This document shows, piece by piece, positions 53,901 through 62,313 of a stretch of DNA of 64,000 bases (positions are counted from its first letter, which is position 1; every line of letters starts with the position of its first letter). The DNA lies in NCBI RefSeq assembly GCF_017744445.1, contig NZ_JAGIBH010000012.1:62001-126000 (forward strand). The letters are read 5' to 3'. The DNA is from Caulobacter sp. Its GTDB lineage: Bacteria; Pseudomonadota; Alphaproteobacteria; Caulobacterales; Caulobacteraceae. Both the position numbers and the translations under genes were made by a program. Below the pieces are notes generated by a model, which did no database searches, had not been told where the DNA came from, and saw only the letters and a program-made list of their open reading frames with translations.

Positions 53901-54122
53901 GTACTGATGACGGCCCTGGCCATGATCATCGGCATGGCGCCCATGGCCCTGGCCCTGGGCGAAGGCGCCGAGCAGAACGCTCCGCTGGGTCGCGCGGTGA
54001 TCGGCGGCTTGATCTTCGCCACCTGCGCGTCCCTGCTGTTCGTCCCCACCATCTTCTCCATCGTCCACGGCCGCCGCCCCCACGCGGAAGCCGCCTCCCC
54101 CGAAGGCGTCGCCCATGTCTGA
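50940..54122 (+). CDS. RND efflux pump inner-membrane transporter
   Basis: A 1060-residue RND permease with twelve expected transmembrane helices and two large periplasmic loops. The N-terminus (ALARPYTFVVMAAMILIVGVLAILRTPTDIFPNI) and the proton-relay Asp pair in GILVDDATVTIEN are typical of the hydrophobe/amphiphile efflux group related to MdtB/CzcA-type pumps. The C-terminal half repeats the pattern with MGVATANSILVVSFARE. Start ATG at 50940 gives the family N-terminus. The adaptor start lies inside its last 8 bp, then the outer-membrane channel, a complete tripartite operon with the pump gene first. Whether it exports metals, solvents or drugs cannot be told. Confidence 0.92.
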   Translation: MISLVRTALARPYTFVVMAAMILIVGVLAILRTPTDIFPNIRVPVVAVAWTYNGLSPADMSGRILTPYQRTLTTTVNDIDHIEATSLQGIGVVKIYFQPGADVRLANAQITAISQTLLRQLPPGVTPPLILNYNASTVPIVQLALAGQGLSEQQLFDYGVNFIRTRLVTVPGAAVPFPFGGKTRQIQVDIDPQALLSKGLSASDVGAAIAAQTQITPAGFVKIGEFQYALRLNNAPGTVDELNALPVKTVNGATIRIGDVAHVRDGSAPQQNIVHVDGQRSVLMTVLKSGSTSTIAIVDGIKSALPELKAQLPAELTVTPLNDQSTFVKAAVNGVVHEGALAAVLTSLMILLFLGSWRSTVIIAVSIPLAVLAAIAALAAFGQTLNVMTLGGLALAVGILVDDATVTIENINWHLEHGKDVKTAILDGAAQIVTPAFVSLLCICIVFVPMFFLPGVSGFLFVPMALSVVFAMIASFLLSRTLVPTMAAYLLKPHVPHDEEAPSSNRLVRFQRGFERGFSKVRDAYSGLLGFALGARGVFVAGFLGFALLSLVLIPFLGQNFFPAVDSGSIALHVRAPVGTRIEESAALFDRIQRHIRTVIPADEVETMVDNIGLSTSGINTAYNASGTIGPQDGDILISLKEGHHPTDGYIKALREELPKAFPTATFSFLPADVTSQILNFGSPAPIDIQVSGGDAAGNQAYAQKILRAIRGVKGIADVRIQQPAASPELRFDADRTRIHALGLDERDVTASLAGAVAGSQQTAPVFWLNPQNGVSYPVVAQTPEYMLDSLDKIASIPVTGARTPNQAPQVLGGLGTLSRGATPAVISQYNIQPMVNVYAATQGRDLGGVATDIQKVLKKLEKDKPAKIKVTLRGQYQTMNTAFSGMGWGLLGAVVMIYLLIVINFQSWLDPFVIISALPAALAGIAWMLFATETPLSVPALTGAIMCMGVATANSILVVSFARERLDATGDAVQAAFEAGVTRFRPVLMTALAMIIGMAPMALALGEGAEQNAPLGRAVIGGLIFATCASLLFVPTIFSIVHGRRPHAEAASPEGVAHV

Positions 54123-55299
54123 GTCCAACCTGCCCAAGACCAGCCCCCAGCGGCTGCGCCGTCTCGCCCTGGTGGGCGCCGCCGGCTTCGTCCTGATCCT
54201 GGCGGCCGGCACGGCCTCGCGGCTGATGGCCAGCAACGACCTGAAGAAGACCAGCCAGGCCAGCGCCGTCACCACGGTCAGCATCATTCAGCCCGGCGGC
54301 GGCGAGACCGGCGAGCTGGTCCTGCCCGGCCGCCTGCAGGCCTGGAACGAGGCCCCGGTCTTCGCCCGCACCGACGGCTATCTGCGCCGCTGGTATGTCG
54401 ATATCGGCCAGCCGGTGAAGACGGGTCAGGTGCTGGCCGAGATCGACGCGCCGGAAGTCGACCAGCAGCTGGTCGCCGCCCGCGCCGCCCTCGCCACGGC
54501 CCAGGCCCAGCGGGATCTCGCCGCCACCAGCGCCGCCCGCTGGAAACGCCTGGTGGCCGACAACGCCGTCTCGCAGCAGGAGGCCGACGAGCGCGCCGGC
54601 GATCTGGCCGCCCGCGAGGCCATGCGCAACGAGGCGCTCGCGAATGTCCGCCGCCTGGAGAGTCTCACGGCCTTCAAGCGCATCGTCGCCCCGTTTGACG
54701 GGGTGGTGACCAGTCGCGACACCGACCAGGGCGACCTGATCAGCGCCGGCGGCGGCCGCACCACGCCGCTGTTCACTGTTTCCGACACCAAGCGCCTGCG
54801 CCTCTATGTCAGCGTGCCCCAGAGCCTGGCCGGCCAGATCCGGCCCGGCATGAGCGCGACCTTCTCCACGCCCGACCTGCAGGGCCAGACCTTCAACGCC
54901 CGCCTGGTGCGCACGGCCGACGCGGTGGACGCCCAGTCCGGCGCGATGCTGATCCAGCTGGAGGTCGACAATGCCGGCGGCCGCCTGAAGCCGGGCGGCT
55001 ACGCCCAGGTCAATCTCGACCTGAAGGCCGCCAGCACGACCTCGACGGCCTCGGTGCGGATTCCGTCCAACGCCCTGCTGTTCCGCAAGGAAGGCACCGC
55101 TGTGGCCGTGGTCGGCGGCGACAACACCGTTGCGATCCACCCGGTCAAGATCGCCCGCGACGACGGCGCCGAGCTGGAGCTGGCCTCCGGCATCGCCGCC
55201 AACGATTGGATCGTCACCAGCCCGCCGGACGCCATCGCCACCGGCGACAAGGTCAATCCGGTGAAGGCCAAGAAGGGTGCCGCCAATGCAAAAGGCTAG
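54115..55299 (+). CDS. RND periplasmic adaptor (membrane fusion) protein
   Basis: A 394-residue HlyD-type adaptor with an N-terminal anchor (LVGAAGFVLILAAGTASRL). The biotinyl-lipoyl-like halves are visible (PVFARTDGYLRRWYVDIGQPVKTGQVLAEIDAPEV, and IVAPFDGVVTSRDTDQGDLIS), separated by a helical hairpin of about 70 residues, then the beta-barrel and membrane-proximal domains. It overlaps the pump gene by 8 bp and the outer-membrane channel gene by 14 bp. It bridges the pump and the channel. Confidence 0.92.
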   Translation: MSESNLPKTSPQRLRRLALVGAAGFVLILAAGTASRLMASNDLKKTSQASAVTTVSIIQPGGGETGELVLPGRLQAWNEAPVFARTDGYLRRWYVDIGQPVKTGQVLAEIDAPEVDQQLVAARAALATAQAQRDLAATSAARWKRLVADNAVSQQEADERAGDLAAREAMRNEALANVRRLESLTAFKRIVAPFDGVVTSRDTDQGDLISAGGGRTTPLFTVSDTKRLRLYVSVPQSLAGQIRPGMSATFSTPDLQGQTFNARLVRTADAVDAQSGAMLIQLEVDNAGGRLKPGGYAQVNLDLKAASTTSTASVRIPSNALLFRKEGTAVAVVGGDNTVAIHPVKIARDDGAELELASGIAANDWIVTSPPDAIATGDKVNPVKAKKGAANAKG

Positions 55300-56662
55300 C
55301 CTCCTGGTCCTGGCGAGCCTGGGCCTGGCCGGCTGCTCGATGGCGCCGGCCTATGCCCCGCCCACCACGGCCGCGCCCGCCACCTTCCGCGACACTGGTC
55401 CCTGGACCCCGGCAGCTCCGGCCGAGACGATGCAGAACGGCGCCTGGTGGGCCACGTTCAAGGACCCGACGCTAGATGGCCTGGAACACCGACTGGAGAA
55501 GGGTAGCGCCGATCTCGCCGCCGCCCTCGCCCGCTACGACCAGGCTCGCGCCCTATCGCGCCAGGCCTCCAGCGCCCTGCTGCCCAGCATCGGCGCCTCG
55601 GCCAGCACAGAGCGTCAGCGCACGCCCGCCAACGGCCGCTTTGACACCAACACGGTGACGGCCAGCGCCAGCTATGAGCTCGATCTCTGGGGCCGCATCC
55701 GTAACCTGGTCGCCGCCGGCAAGGCCGACGCCCAGGCCAGCGCCGCCGATCTAGCCGGGGTGCGCCTCAGCCTGCAAGCCCAACTGGCCGACACCTATTT
55801 CAGCCTGCGGGGCGCCGACGCTCAGATCGCGGTGCTGGGCTCGACGGTCGAGGCCTATCGCCAGGCCCTTGATCTGACCAACCGCCGCCAGGCCGGCGGC
55901 GCGGCCAGCGGCCTCGACACCGGCCGGGCTCAGACCCAGCTGGCGGCGACCCAGGCCCAGTACGAGCAGGCCGTGGCCAACCGCGCCCTGCTGGAACACG
56001 CCATCGCCGTGCTGGTCGGCGAGCCGGCCTCGACCTTCAGCGTCGCCTCGACGGAAGGCCTGAGCGACGCGCCCATCACCCCGGTCGGCGCGCCCTCGAT
56101 CCTGCTGCAACGCCGTCCGGACGTCGCCGCCGCCGAGCGCCGGATGGCCGCCGCCAACGCCCGTATCGGCGTGGCCCGCGCCGCCTGGTTCCCCAGCGTG
56201 ACGCTCGCGGCCGCGGGCGGCTATCAGTCCAACGGCGGCGAGCTACTGACCGCCGCCAACCACGTCTGGGCTCTAGGTCCCCTGGCGGCCGCCTTGCCGC
56301 TGTTCGACGGCGGCGCCCGCAAGGCCGAGGTCGCCCGCAGCCGCGCCGTGTTCGACGAGACCGCCGCCGGCTATCGCCAGACCGTGCTGGACGCCTTCCG
56401 CGAGGTCGAGGACCAGATGGTCCTGGCCAACCGCCTGGCTGCCGCCCAAGGCCGCCAGGACGAAGCCGTCGATGCCGCCGTGCGCACCACGGGGCTCGCC
56501 ACGACCCGCTATCGCGAAGGCGCGGCCAGTTATCTGGACGTGGTTACGGCGCAGACCGCGGAGTTACAGGCCCGGCGCGAGGCGCTGGACCTGCGCACGC
56601 GTCGCCTTTCGGCCAGCGTCGATCTGATCCGGGCGCTGGGCGGCAGCTGGAGCGCCGGCTAG
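55286..56662 (+). CDS. Outer-membrane efflux lipoprotein, NodT/TolC-like
   Basis: A 458-residue efflux channel subunit with a lipobox (SLGLAGCSM). It has the paired TolC-family repeats: WWATFKDPTLDGLEHRL with LAAALARYDQARALSR in the first half, and LLQRRPDVAAAERRMAAANARIGVARAAWFPSV in the second. I chose ATG at 55286, preceded by AAGAAGGG, over GTG at 55277. The gene starts inside the adaptor gene. The stop overlaps that of the convergent sensor kinase by 4 bp. Confidence 0.92.
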   Translation: MQKASLLVLASLGLAGCSMAPAYAPPTTAAPATFRDTGPWTPAAPAETMQNGAWWATFKDPTLDGLEHRLEKGSADLAAALARYDQARALSRQASSALLPSIGASASTERQRTPANGRFDTNTVTASASYELDLWGRIRNLVAAGKADAQASAADLAGVRLSLQAQLADTYFSLRGADAQIAVLGSTVEAYRQALDLTNRRQAGGAASGLDTGRAQTQLAATQAQYEQAVANRALLEHAIAVLVGEPASTFSVASTEGLSDAPITPVGAPSILLQRRPDVAAAERRMAAANARIGVARAAWFPSVTLAAAGGYQSNGGELLTAANHVWALGPLAAALPLFDGGARKAEVARSRAVFDETAAGYRQTVLDAFREVEDQMVLANRLAAAQGRQDEAVDAAVRTTGLATTRYREGAASYLDVVTAQTAELQARREALDLRTRRLSASVDLIRALGGSWSAG

Positions 56663-58089
56663 GCGTTGACGGTTTCCCGCTCGGGCGGCGGAACGGCGGC
56701 TGCGGTCGCCGGACCACCGTCCATCGTGAGCGGCTCCGCCTTCGGCAGCAGGAACCCGATCAGCACCTCGCCGCCCTCGCAGCGGGCGAAGACCGACCCG
56801 CCGTGCATGGTGACGATGGCCTTGACCACCGCCAGGCCCAGGCCGTGGATCTCGCCGCTGTGCTCGCGGGCGCGATCCATCCGGTAGAAGCGGTCGAACA
56901 AGCGCGCCAGGTGTGGTTCGGGGATCGGTCCCCCCTTGTTGCGCACCGATAGGCAGACAGCCTTGTCCTGGAGCTCAATCGTGACCCGCACGGTCTTGCA
57001 ATCGACACCATGTCGAATGGCGTTGTCGAGCAGGTTGGTGACCGCCCGGCCCAGCAGCGAGGCGTCTGCGGTAACGGTCGCGTCGCCGCGCACCTCCAGC
57101 CGCACCTCGGCGTCCTCGAGTAGCACATCCAGGAAGTCGGCGGTCTTGTGAGTCAGAGCCGCCAGCGACAGCGGCGCCAGGTTGGCCGCGAGCGCCCCCT
57201 GGTCGGCGCGGGCCATGAACAGCATGTCGTTGATGATGGTGCGCAGCCGTTCCAGTTCTTCGAGATTGGAATGCAGCGTGTCTTCCAGCTCGTCGGCGTC
57301 TCGCGTGCGCGACAGAGCGACCTGGGTCTGGCCGATCAGGTTGCCCAGCGGCGTGCGCAGCTCGTGGGCGACGTCCGCATTGAAGGCCGCCAACCGCTCA
57401 TAGGCCGCCTGCAAACGATCCAGCGCGCCGTTGAAGGCGCTCATCAGACCCACCAGCTCGGCCGGCAGGTCCTGGGTCGGCATGCGTAGGGACAGGTCGG
57501 CGGGGTTGAGCGCCCCGGCGCGGTGCGACAGACGATCGACGGGCGCCAAGCCCCGTCGCGCGATCCACCAGCCCAGCAGGCTGACCAGCGCCGTCGTCAG
57601 CACCGACACGCCCAGTACGCCGACACCCAGCACATAGCGCGACGCGTCGAACGGCGCGGTGTCGGCCGCGATCACCAGCCTCACGTCGGGACGTCGCCCA
57701 TAGGCGGGCACTTTGCGCGCCAGAGTCATGAACCGCTTGCCGTCGGCGTGGATGACGCCGAAGCCATTGCGCGCAGGCTCCAGCGCCTTGCCCGGCGTGA
57801 ACTGGAAGCGCGGATCGGGAGACTCGATGCGGTAGCGGATGCTGCCGTCGGCCGGGGTGAAGGACCTCAGCTTGTCCGCCATCAGCGGCCAGCGGGTCGG
57901 ATCCTCCAGACGGCGGATCATCGCCACGATGATCTCGGACCGCGCGCTCAGCTCTTCGGCCTGGTGGCGCTTCAGCTCCAGGCTCTGGAAGCTGAACATC
58001 GCCACGCCCGCCAGGATCGAGACCAGACTGGTGGCGACCGCGAACATCAGGGCCAGGCGGCCGGCGATGGATTTGGGGGCTGAAATCAT
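56659..58089 (-). CDS. Sensor histidine kinase, CusS-like
   Basis: A 476-residue membrane sensor kinase. Two transmembrane segments (about 13-35 and 154-177) flank a periplasmic domain of about 120 residues; a HAMP follows (WIARRGLAPVDRLS). HisKA has H242 in DVAHELRTPLG, and the ATPase has NLLDNAIRHG and IHGLGLAVVKAI. The C-terminal 20 residues are a Pro/Ala tail. The gene starts inside the response-regulator stop (ATGA). Heavy-metal CusS-type kinases share this layout. Convergence with the RND operon suggests it regulates that pump, but the signal is unknown. Confidence 0.9.
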   Translation of the reverse strand: MISAPKSIAGRLALMFAVATSLVSILAGVAMFSFQSLELKRHQAEELSARSEIIVAMIRRLEDPTRWPLMADKLRSFTPADGSIRYRIESPDPRFQFTPGKALEPARNGFGVIHADGKRFMTLARKVPAYGRRPDVRLVIAADTAPFDASRYVLGVGVLGVSVLTTALVSLLGWWIARRGLAPVDRLSHRAGALNPADLSLRMPTQDLPAELVGLMSAFNGALDRLQAAYERLAAFNADVAHELRTPLGNLIGQTQVALSRTRDADELEDTLHSNLEELERLRTIINDMLFMARADQGALAANLAPLSLAALTHKTADFLDVLLEDAEVRLEVRGDATVTADASLLGRAVTNLLDNAIRHGVDCKTVRVTIELQDKAVCLSVRNKGGPIPEPHLARLFDRFYRMDRAREHSGEIHGLGLAVVKAIVTMHGGSVFARCEGGEVLIGFLLPKAEPLTMDGGPATAAAVPPPERETVNA

Positions 58090-58769
58090 GACGAGCTCCC
58101 CTCGGGGCGGTGTTCCAGGACGTAGCCCATGCCGCGCACGGTGTGCAGCAGCTTGGTCTCGAACATGCCGTCGATCTTGGCCCGCAGGCGCTTGATGGCG
58201 ACCTCGACCACGTTGGTGTTGGTGTCGAAATTGATGTCCCAGACCAGCTCGGTGATGATGGTCTTGGAGACGATCTGCGACTGGCGGCGGCCCAACACGA
58301 CCAGCAGGGCGAACTCCTTGGCCGTCAGGTTCAGCCGCTTGCCCGCCCGCGTGGCGCGCCGCGCCATCAGGTCCAGATGCAGGTCGCCGACCGTGATGGT
58401 GGTCGACTCGCTGCGCCCGCGACGGGTGATGGCCTGCAGTCGGGCCAGCAGCTCCAGGAACGAGAATGGCTTGACCAGATAGTCATCGGCGCCCGCTCCC
58501 AGGCCCTTCAGGCGATCCTCGACACTGTCGCGAGCGGTCAGCATGATCACCGGCGTCTGACGGGTCTGACGCAGCTGCTCCAGCACCTCGACCCCGTCCA
58601 GCCCGGGCAGCATGCCGTCCAGCACCACGGCGTCGTAGTCGAGGGTCTGGGCCAGGTGCAGGCCGTCCTCGCCATTGCTGGCGAAATCCACCGCATAGCC
58701 CTGCTCGGTCAGCCCCTTACGCAGGTAGGCGACGGTCTTGGGTTCGTCCTCGACGATCAGGATCTTCAT
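58086..58769 (-). CDS. OmpR-family response regulator, CusR-like
   Basis: A 227-residue response regulator. The receiver has the acidic pair in VEDEP, phospho-acceptor D51 in VVLDGMLPGLDG, and the conserved Lys in DYLVKPFS. The C-terminal winged helix shows LNLTAKEFALLVVLGRRQSQIVSK, NVVEVAIKRLRAKI and LLHTVRGMGYVLE. I chose ATG at 58769 (MKILIVEDE); the frame extends upstream to 58901 only as low-quality Pro-rich sequence. It is first in the transcript ahead of the kinase gene. The 179-bp gap upstream (58770-58947) presumably holds its promoter; I assigned no boxes. Confidence 0.92.
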   Translation of the reverse strand: MKILIVEDEPKTVAYLRKGLTEQGYAVDFASNGEDGLHLAQTLDYDAVVLDGMLPGLDGVEVLEQLRQTRQTPVIMLTARDSVEDRLKGLGAGADDYLVKPFSFLELLARLQAITRRGRSESTTITVGDLHLDLMARRATRAGKRLNLTAKEFALLVVLGRRQSQIVSKTIITELVWDINFDTNTNVVEVAIKRLRAKIDGMFETKLLHTVRGMGYVLEHRPEGSSS

Positions 58770-58947
58770 AGAGCGAGGCGTCTCACGACCAACAGCCCGG
58801 AACGCAGGCGCGCTCCAGGCCGGCAAGATAGAGCGTCCTTGCGCCCGTCGCCATGGGGGTGGGGGGTGGTGGACAGGCGGCGGGGCAAGGACGAGGGGCA
58901 TCCTGCCACCCCTGCCCGGTCACAAGGCTGACCGCCGGATGACATTT

Positions 58948-58978
58948 CTGACCGGAAACGCCCGGAAGCGCCGGTCAG
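58948..58978 (-). terminator. Hairpin after the small conserved gene
   Basis: CTGACCGG and CCGGTCAG form perfect 8-bp arms around 15 nt, beginning 2 bp after the stop of the gene at 58981-59310 in its reading direction. The position fits a terminator. No T tract follows, so an operator dyad for the response regulator downstream cannot be excluded. Confidence 0.4.
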
Positions 58979-58980
58979 TG

Positions 58981-59310
58981 TCAGACCGCGATGACTTCGA
59001 TCTTCAGTGGGGCCCCGCCGGCGGCGATCGAAAACAGACGGTCGATGTTGGGATGCGCGCCCGGACGATTGCGGGCATCCGCCGTGTGCTCACCGAACAC
59101 AGCCAAGCCGTGCTCCGCCGCCTTCGCGTCCAGGCCGCCGAACTGCCGCTTGAGGTATTGGTAGATCGCGAGCGAGCCTTGCTTGCCGGGCTGATTTTCA
59201 ATGCTGGCGACCACGTCGCCGCTGGCGTCCACGAGGTCGACGCGCTGCACGTCGTCGATGGTCGGCAGCTGCTGAAGATTGTCCTTGAAGGTCGCGCCTG
59301 GTTGAATCAT
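58981..59310 (-). CDS. DUF2322-family small conserved protein
   Basis: A 109-residue cytoplasmic protein. Its conserved features are MIQPGATFKDNLQQLP, VASIENQPGKQGSLA and EHTADARNRPGAHPNIDRL, which I recognise as the DUF2322 family found in many proteobacteria. No catalytic motif is evident. It is probably a single-gene transcript. I know of no assigned function. Confidence 0.8.
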   Translation of the reverse strand: MIQPGATFKDNLQQLPTIDDVQRVDLVDASGDVVASIENQPGKQGSLAIYQYLKRQFGGLDAKAAEHGLAVFGEHTADARNRPGAHPNIDRLFSIAAGGAPLKIEVIAV

Positions 59311-59396
59311 CGCCCGATATCTCGAATTCCTGAGGTAAGGGGCGGCCCTTTAGCACTCCCGGCAATTATCCGCGACAGGCGATCAGCCAATCCGAG

Positions 59397-60434
59397 CTAG
59401 CCTCGAAACGACGAACTCGAGGCGTGCATTCCCGAGACCTGGGCCGACAGTTTGCTCGTCTGCGCAGGCGGAGGATCGACCGCCGCGCCGTCTTCACTGG
59501 CGTGCCGAAATTCACGTGGTGACAGACCGTATTGCTCGCGAAAGGCGCGGCTGAAGTGCGCCGAACCGTTGAAGCCCCAGCGGAAGCAGATCTCGGAGAT
59601 CGACAGCCGCGCGTGCTGCGGACTGGCGAGGTCGATCCGGCAGCGCTCCAGGCGGCGCGAGCGCAGGTAGTGGCTGAAGGTCTCGTTGGCCGAGGCGAAG
59701 AGTTTCTGCACATATCGTGGAGAGACCCCCTCCTCGTCGGCGACGCGGCGCAGCGAAAGCTCCGCATCCGGCAGCAACGTTTCGATGGTCTGACATAGGC
59801 GCTGTAGATGCGCCGTCGGGGCCGAGGGGTCGAAGACGTCGGATGACCCGGCGCCCTGCTCGATCAGGCACTGGGCCAAGAACTCCGTGAGCGCCAGATC
59901 TACCGGCCGCAGCTGGTCGACCGACAGGTTCTCCAGCTCCTCGGCCGTGCCCCGCAGCAGGTCCGACAGGATGCGCGGTACGCCTTTGGACCCGTCCAGC
60001 CAGCCGACCCGCAGGTTGAAGGGCCGGATCAGGCGGTGATCCAGGGCGACGCGCGGCGCGCGGACGAACAGCAGCCGCGAGCGCGTATCCAACCGCAGGG
60101 CCGCGGCCTGGCCGGTCGGGCCGAAGGCGATGTCGCCGGTGGCGACGCTGACGGCCAGCTCCTCGGTGACCAACGTCGCCTCGCCATGCAGCAGTACGGC
60201 CAGCCAGACCGCCGCCGGCTGTCCCGACAGGCGGCCGGAGATGGTCTGGGCCCCAGCCTCGACCAGCGCGAACTCGATGCCCAGCGGCGAGGTCAGGCAC
60301 ACCACCTGGGCCGCGGCCGGCTCGGCGTCGGACAGGCCTTCGATCGGCAGGCCTAGGCGGCTCATGGCTTCGCGCCAGGCCTCGGCCCGCTCGGCGCGAG
60401 GATGGCTTTCCGTGCTGAACGACCAGGCCTTCAT
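59397..60434 (-). CDS. AraC-family transcriptional regulator
   Basis: A 345-residue regulator with an N-terminal AraC-binding-like domain (about 50-190) and a C-terminal AraC HTH domain (about 225-325), seen in LSLRRVADEEGVSPRYVQKLFASA and ISEICFRWGFNGSAHFSRAFREQYGLSPREFR. It is the last gene of the catabolic operon, 4 bp after the acetamidase/formamidase gene. A substrate-responsive activator of its own operon is the likely role. Confidence 0.9.
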   Translation of the reverse strand: MKAWSFSTESHPRAERAEAWREAMSRLGLPIEGLSDAEPAAAQVVCLTSPLGIEFALVEAGAQTISGRLSGQPAAVWLAVLLHGEATLVTEELAVSVATGDIAFGPTGQAAALRLDTRSRLLFVRAPRVALDHRLIRPFNLRVGWLDGSKGVPRILSDLLRGTAEELENLSVDQLRPVDLALTEFLAQCLIEQGAGSSDVFDPSAPTAHLQRLCQTIETLLPDAELSLRRVADEEGVSPRYVQKLFASANETFSHYLRSRRLERCRIDLASPQHARLSISEICFRWGFNGSAHFSRAFREQYGLSPREFRHASEDGAAVDPPPAQTSKLSAQVSGMHASSSSFRG

Positions 60435-60438
60435 GGTC

Positions 60439-61515
60439 CTATTCCTTCATCTTGGGGAAGATGTCGCGCGGGATGCGCACGTGGCAGCCTTGCGTGCCGT
60501 CGACCACCTGGGTGACGCCGAAGTCGGCCGCGACGCTCATCAGCGAATAGGCGTCGTTCTTGGACAGACCGACCTGGTCGCTGAGCAGGCTCAGCATCTT
60601 GGTCGAGGCGTCGCGCATGGCCAGGTTCAGATCTTCGTTGAATCCGTGGACGATCCACCACTTGGGCGTCTCCAGCAGCGGTCCCGGGGTCTGGATGTCC
60701 TTGCGCAGTACGATCTGCATCAGGACGTTCAGCGAGCTTTCGATGGCCGTGCCCGACAGCTCGCCGTCGCCCTGGCTGACGTGAGGGTCACCGATCGAGA
60801 ACAGGCCGCCCTCGACCTGCACCGTGTAGTACATCGTGGCCCCCGCCCCGATGCGCCAGTTGTCGATATTGCCGCCGTGCTCGCCGGGCGGAATGGTGCT
60901 GATCCGCCCGTTGACGGCCGGCGCCACGCCGGCGGTGCCCAGGTGTGGACGGGCCGGAATCCGCACGCCCTTCAGGGCCGGTTGGCGATCACATTCCGGG
61001 CAGTTCGTGATCGTGCCCGGGATCAGGTATTTGCCCTCGAAGTCATAGGCATAGAGGGCGCTGGCGGTGTTGGTGTTGGCGTCCAGCTCGTAGATCGTCA
61101 CCCGCTCCTTCTCGCCGAACTCCTTGTAGAGATAGCCCCAGTTGGCCGCGAGGTTGGAGCCGTAGTTGTTGCGCGGGACCATGCGCAGGTAGCGCACTTC
61201 CAGCACGTCGCCGGGCTTGGCGTCCTCGACATAGATAGGGCCGGTCATGATGTGGACGCCGGGGTTGCGGTCGTCCTCGGGGATCTCCTTGAAGATCCGG
61301 GTGATCGCTTCGTCCATCATCAGCTCGGGCGCGTCGCCGGCGTGGTGGGTGATGGCCTCGGCCTGGACCAGGTCGCCGCTCTTGATTCGCAGCGAAGGTT
61401 TGGTCGAGGGATCGAAATAGCCCCAGTGCACGGTCTGGGGCGTGGCCTTCAGGCAGTGCAGCGCGCCGGGAACGATGTCCTCACGGGTCTGGCCGGGTTC
61501 GCAGATGAAAGGCAT
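60439..61515 (-). CDS. Acetamidase/formamidase family protein
   Basis: A 358-residue FmdA/AmdA-type amidase that releases ammonia from formamide or small amides. The family landmarks are the substrate/metal-region block TITNCPECDRQPALKG, the HxxG-type MTGPIYVEDAKPGDVLEV, GEHGGNIDNWRIGAG and FSIGDPHVSQGDGELSGTAIE. Length is close to the family norm. It lies 9 bp after the extradiol dioxygenase gene. In this setting it could process a formamide or amide side product of ring cleavage; this is inferred. Confidence 0.88.
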   Translation of the reverse strand: MPFICEPGQTREDIVPGALHCLKATPQTVHWGYFDPSTKPSLRIKSGDLVQAEAITHHAGDAPELMMDEAITRIFKEIPEDDRNPGVHIMTGPIYVEDAKPGDVLEVRYLRMVPRNNYGSNLAANWGYLYKEFGEKERVTIYELDANTNTASALYAYDFEGKYLIPGTITNCPECDRQPALKGVRIPARPHLGTAGVAPAVNGRISTIPPGEHGGNIDNWRIGAGATMYYTVQVEGGLFSIGDPHVSQGDGELSGTAIESSLNVLMQIVLRKDIQTPGPLLETPKWWIVHGFNEDLNLAMRDASTKMLSLLSDQVGLSKNDAYSLMSVAADFGVTQVVDGTQGCHVRIPRDIFPKMKE

Positions 61516-61524
61516 CGGATGTCC

Positions 61525-62313
61525 TCAGGCGCTAGCGAGCGTGACCGAGGTCATGCTCAGCGAGCCGTGCTCGATATGGTCGGGGGCGAAGGCGGCGACG
61601 TCGCCTGGCAGGCGCGCGCCCAGCACGTACAGCAGCGGCCAATAGTGGTCGGGCGTCGGCACCGAACGTTTGGCGTCCTGCCCCTGGCTCTCGAAGTCGA
61701 CGGCGCGCTGGGGGGCGTCCTCGGCGATGGCGGTCTTGATGTAGTCGTTGAACCGCTGCGACCAGTCGTAGGGCGCGCAGTGGCGATCGCCCCAGTCCAT
61801 GGCCGGCAGGTTGTGGACGATGTTGCCGGTGCCGACGATCAGCACGCCTTCATCCCGCAACGGAGCCAGGCGCTGGCCGATCTCGAAGTGCCAGGCCGGC
61901 GGCTTGGTGGCGTCCATGCTGAGCTGCACCACCGGCACGTCGGCGTCCGGAAACGCCTTGCCCAGCACCGACCAGGTCCCGTGATCCAGGCCCCAGCCGT
62001 TGTCGTCCAGCTTCACGGGCGTCGGCGCCAGGACCTGAGCCACCCGCGCCGCCAATTCGGGCGAGCCGGGCGCGGGATATTGCTGATCGAACAAGGCCTT
62101 GGGGAAGGAAGCTCCGAAGTCGTGGATGGTCCGAGGCTTGGTCATGGCGGTGACGGCAATGCCGCGCGTCAGCCAGTGGGCCGAGACGCACAGGATCGCC
62201 TTGGGCTTGCCGACGGCGTCGCCCATGGCCTTCCAGGTCCGCGTGGTGTCGTTGGTCTCCAGCGCGATCATCGGGCTGCCGTGACCAAAGAAGATGACGG
62301 GCAAGCGGCTCAT
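61525..62313 (-). CDS. LigB-type extradiol dioxygenase (4,5-DOPA dioxygenase-like)
   Basis: A 262-residue class III ring-cleavage dioxygenase of the YgiD/DODA group. Metal-site motifs are FFGHGSPMIAL, SAHWLTRG and GTGNIVHNLPA; the family block IHDFGASFPKALFDQQYPAPG is also clear. It cleaves a catechol-type ring next to a hydroxyl in known relatives. It starts with a 4-bp ATGA overlap in the Rieske oxygenase gene, so a hydroxylated product could be passed straight on. The real substrate is not known. Confidence 0.9.
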   Translation of the reverse strand: MSRLPVIFFGHGSPMIALETNDTTRTWKAMGDAVGKPKAILCVSAHWLTRGIAVTAMTKPRTIHDFGASFPKALFDQQYPAPGSPELAARVAQVLAPTPVKLDDNGWGLDHGTWSVLGKAFPDADVPVVQLSMDATKPPAWHFEIGQRLAPLRDEGVLIVGTGNIVHNLPAMDWGDRHCAPYDWSQRFNDYIKTAIAEDAPQRAVDFESQGQDAKRSVPTPDHYWPLLYVLGARLPGDVAAFAPDHIEHGSLSMTSVTLASA

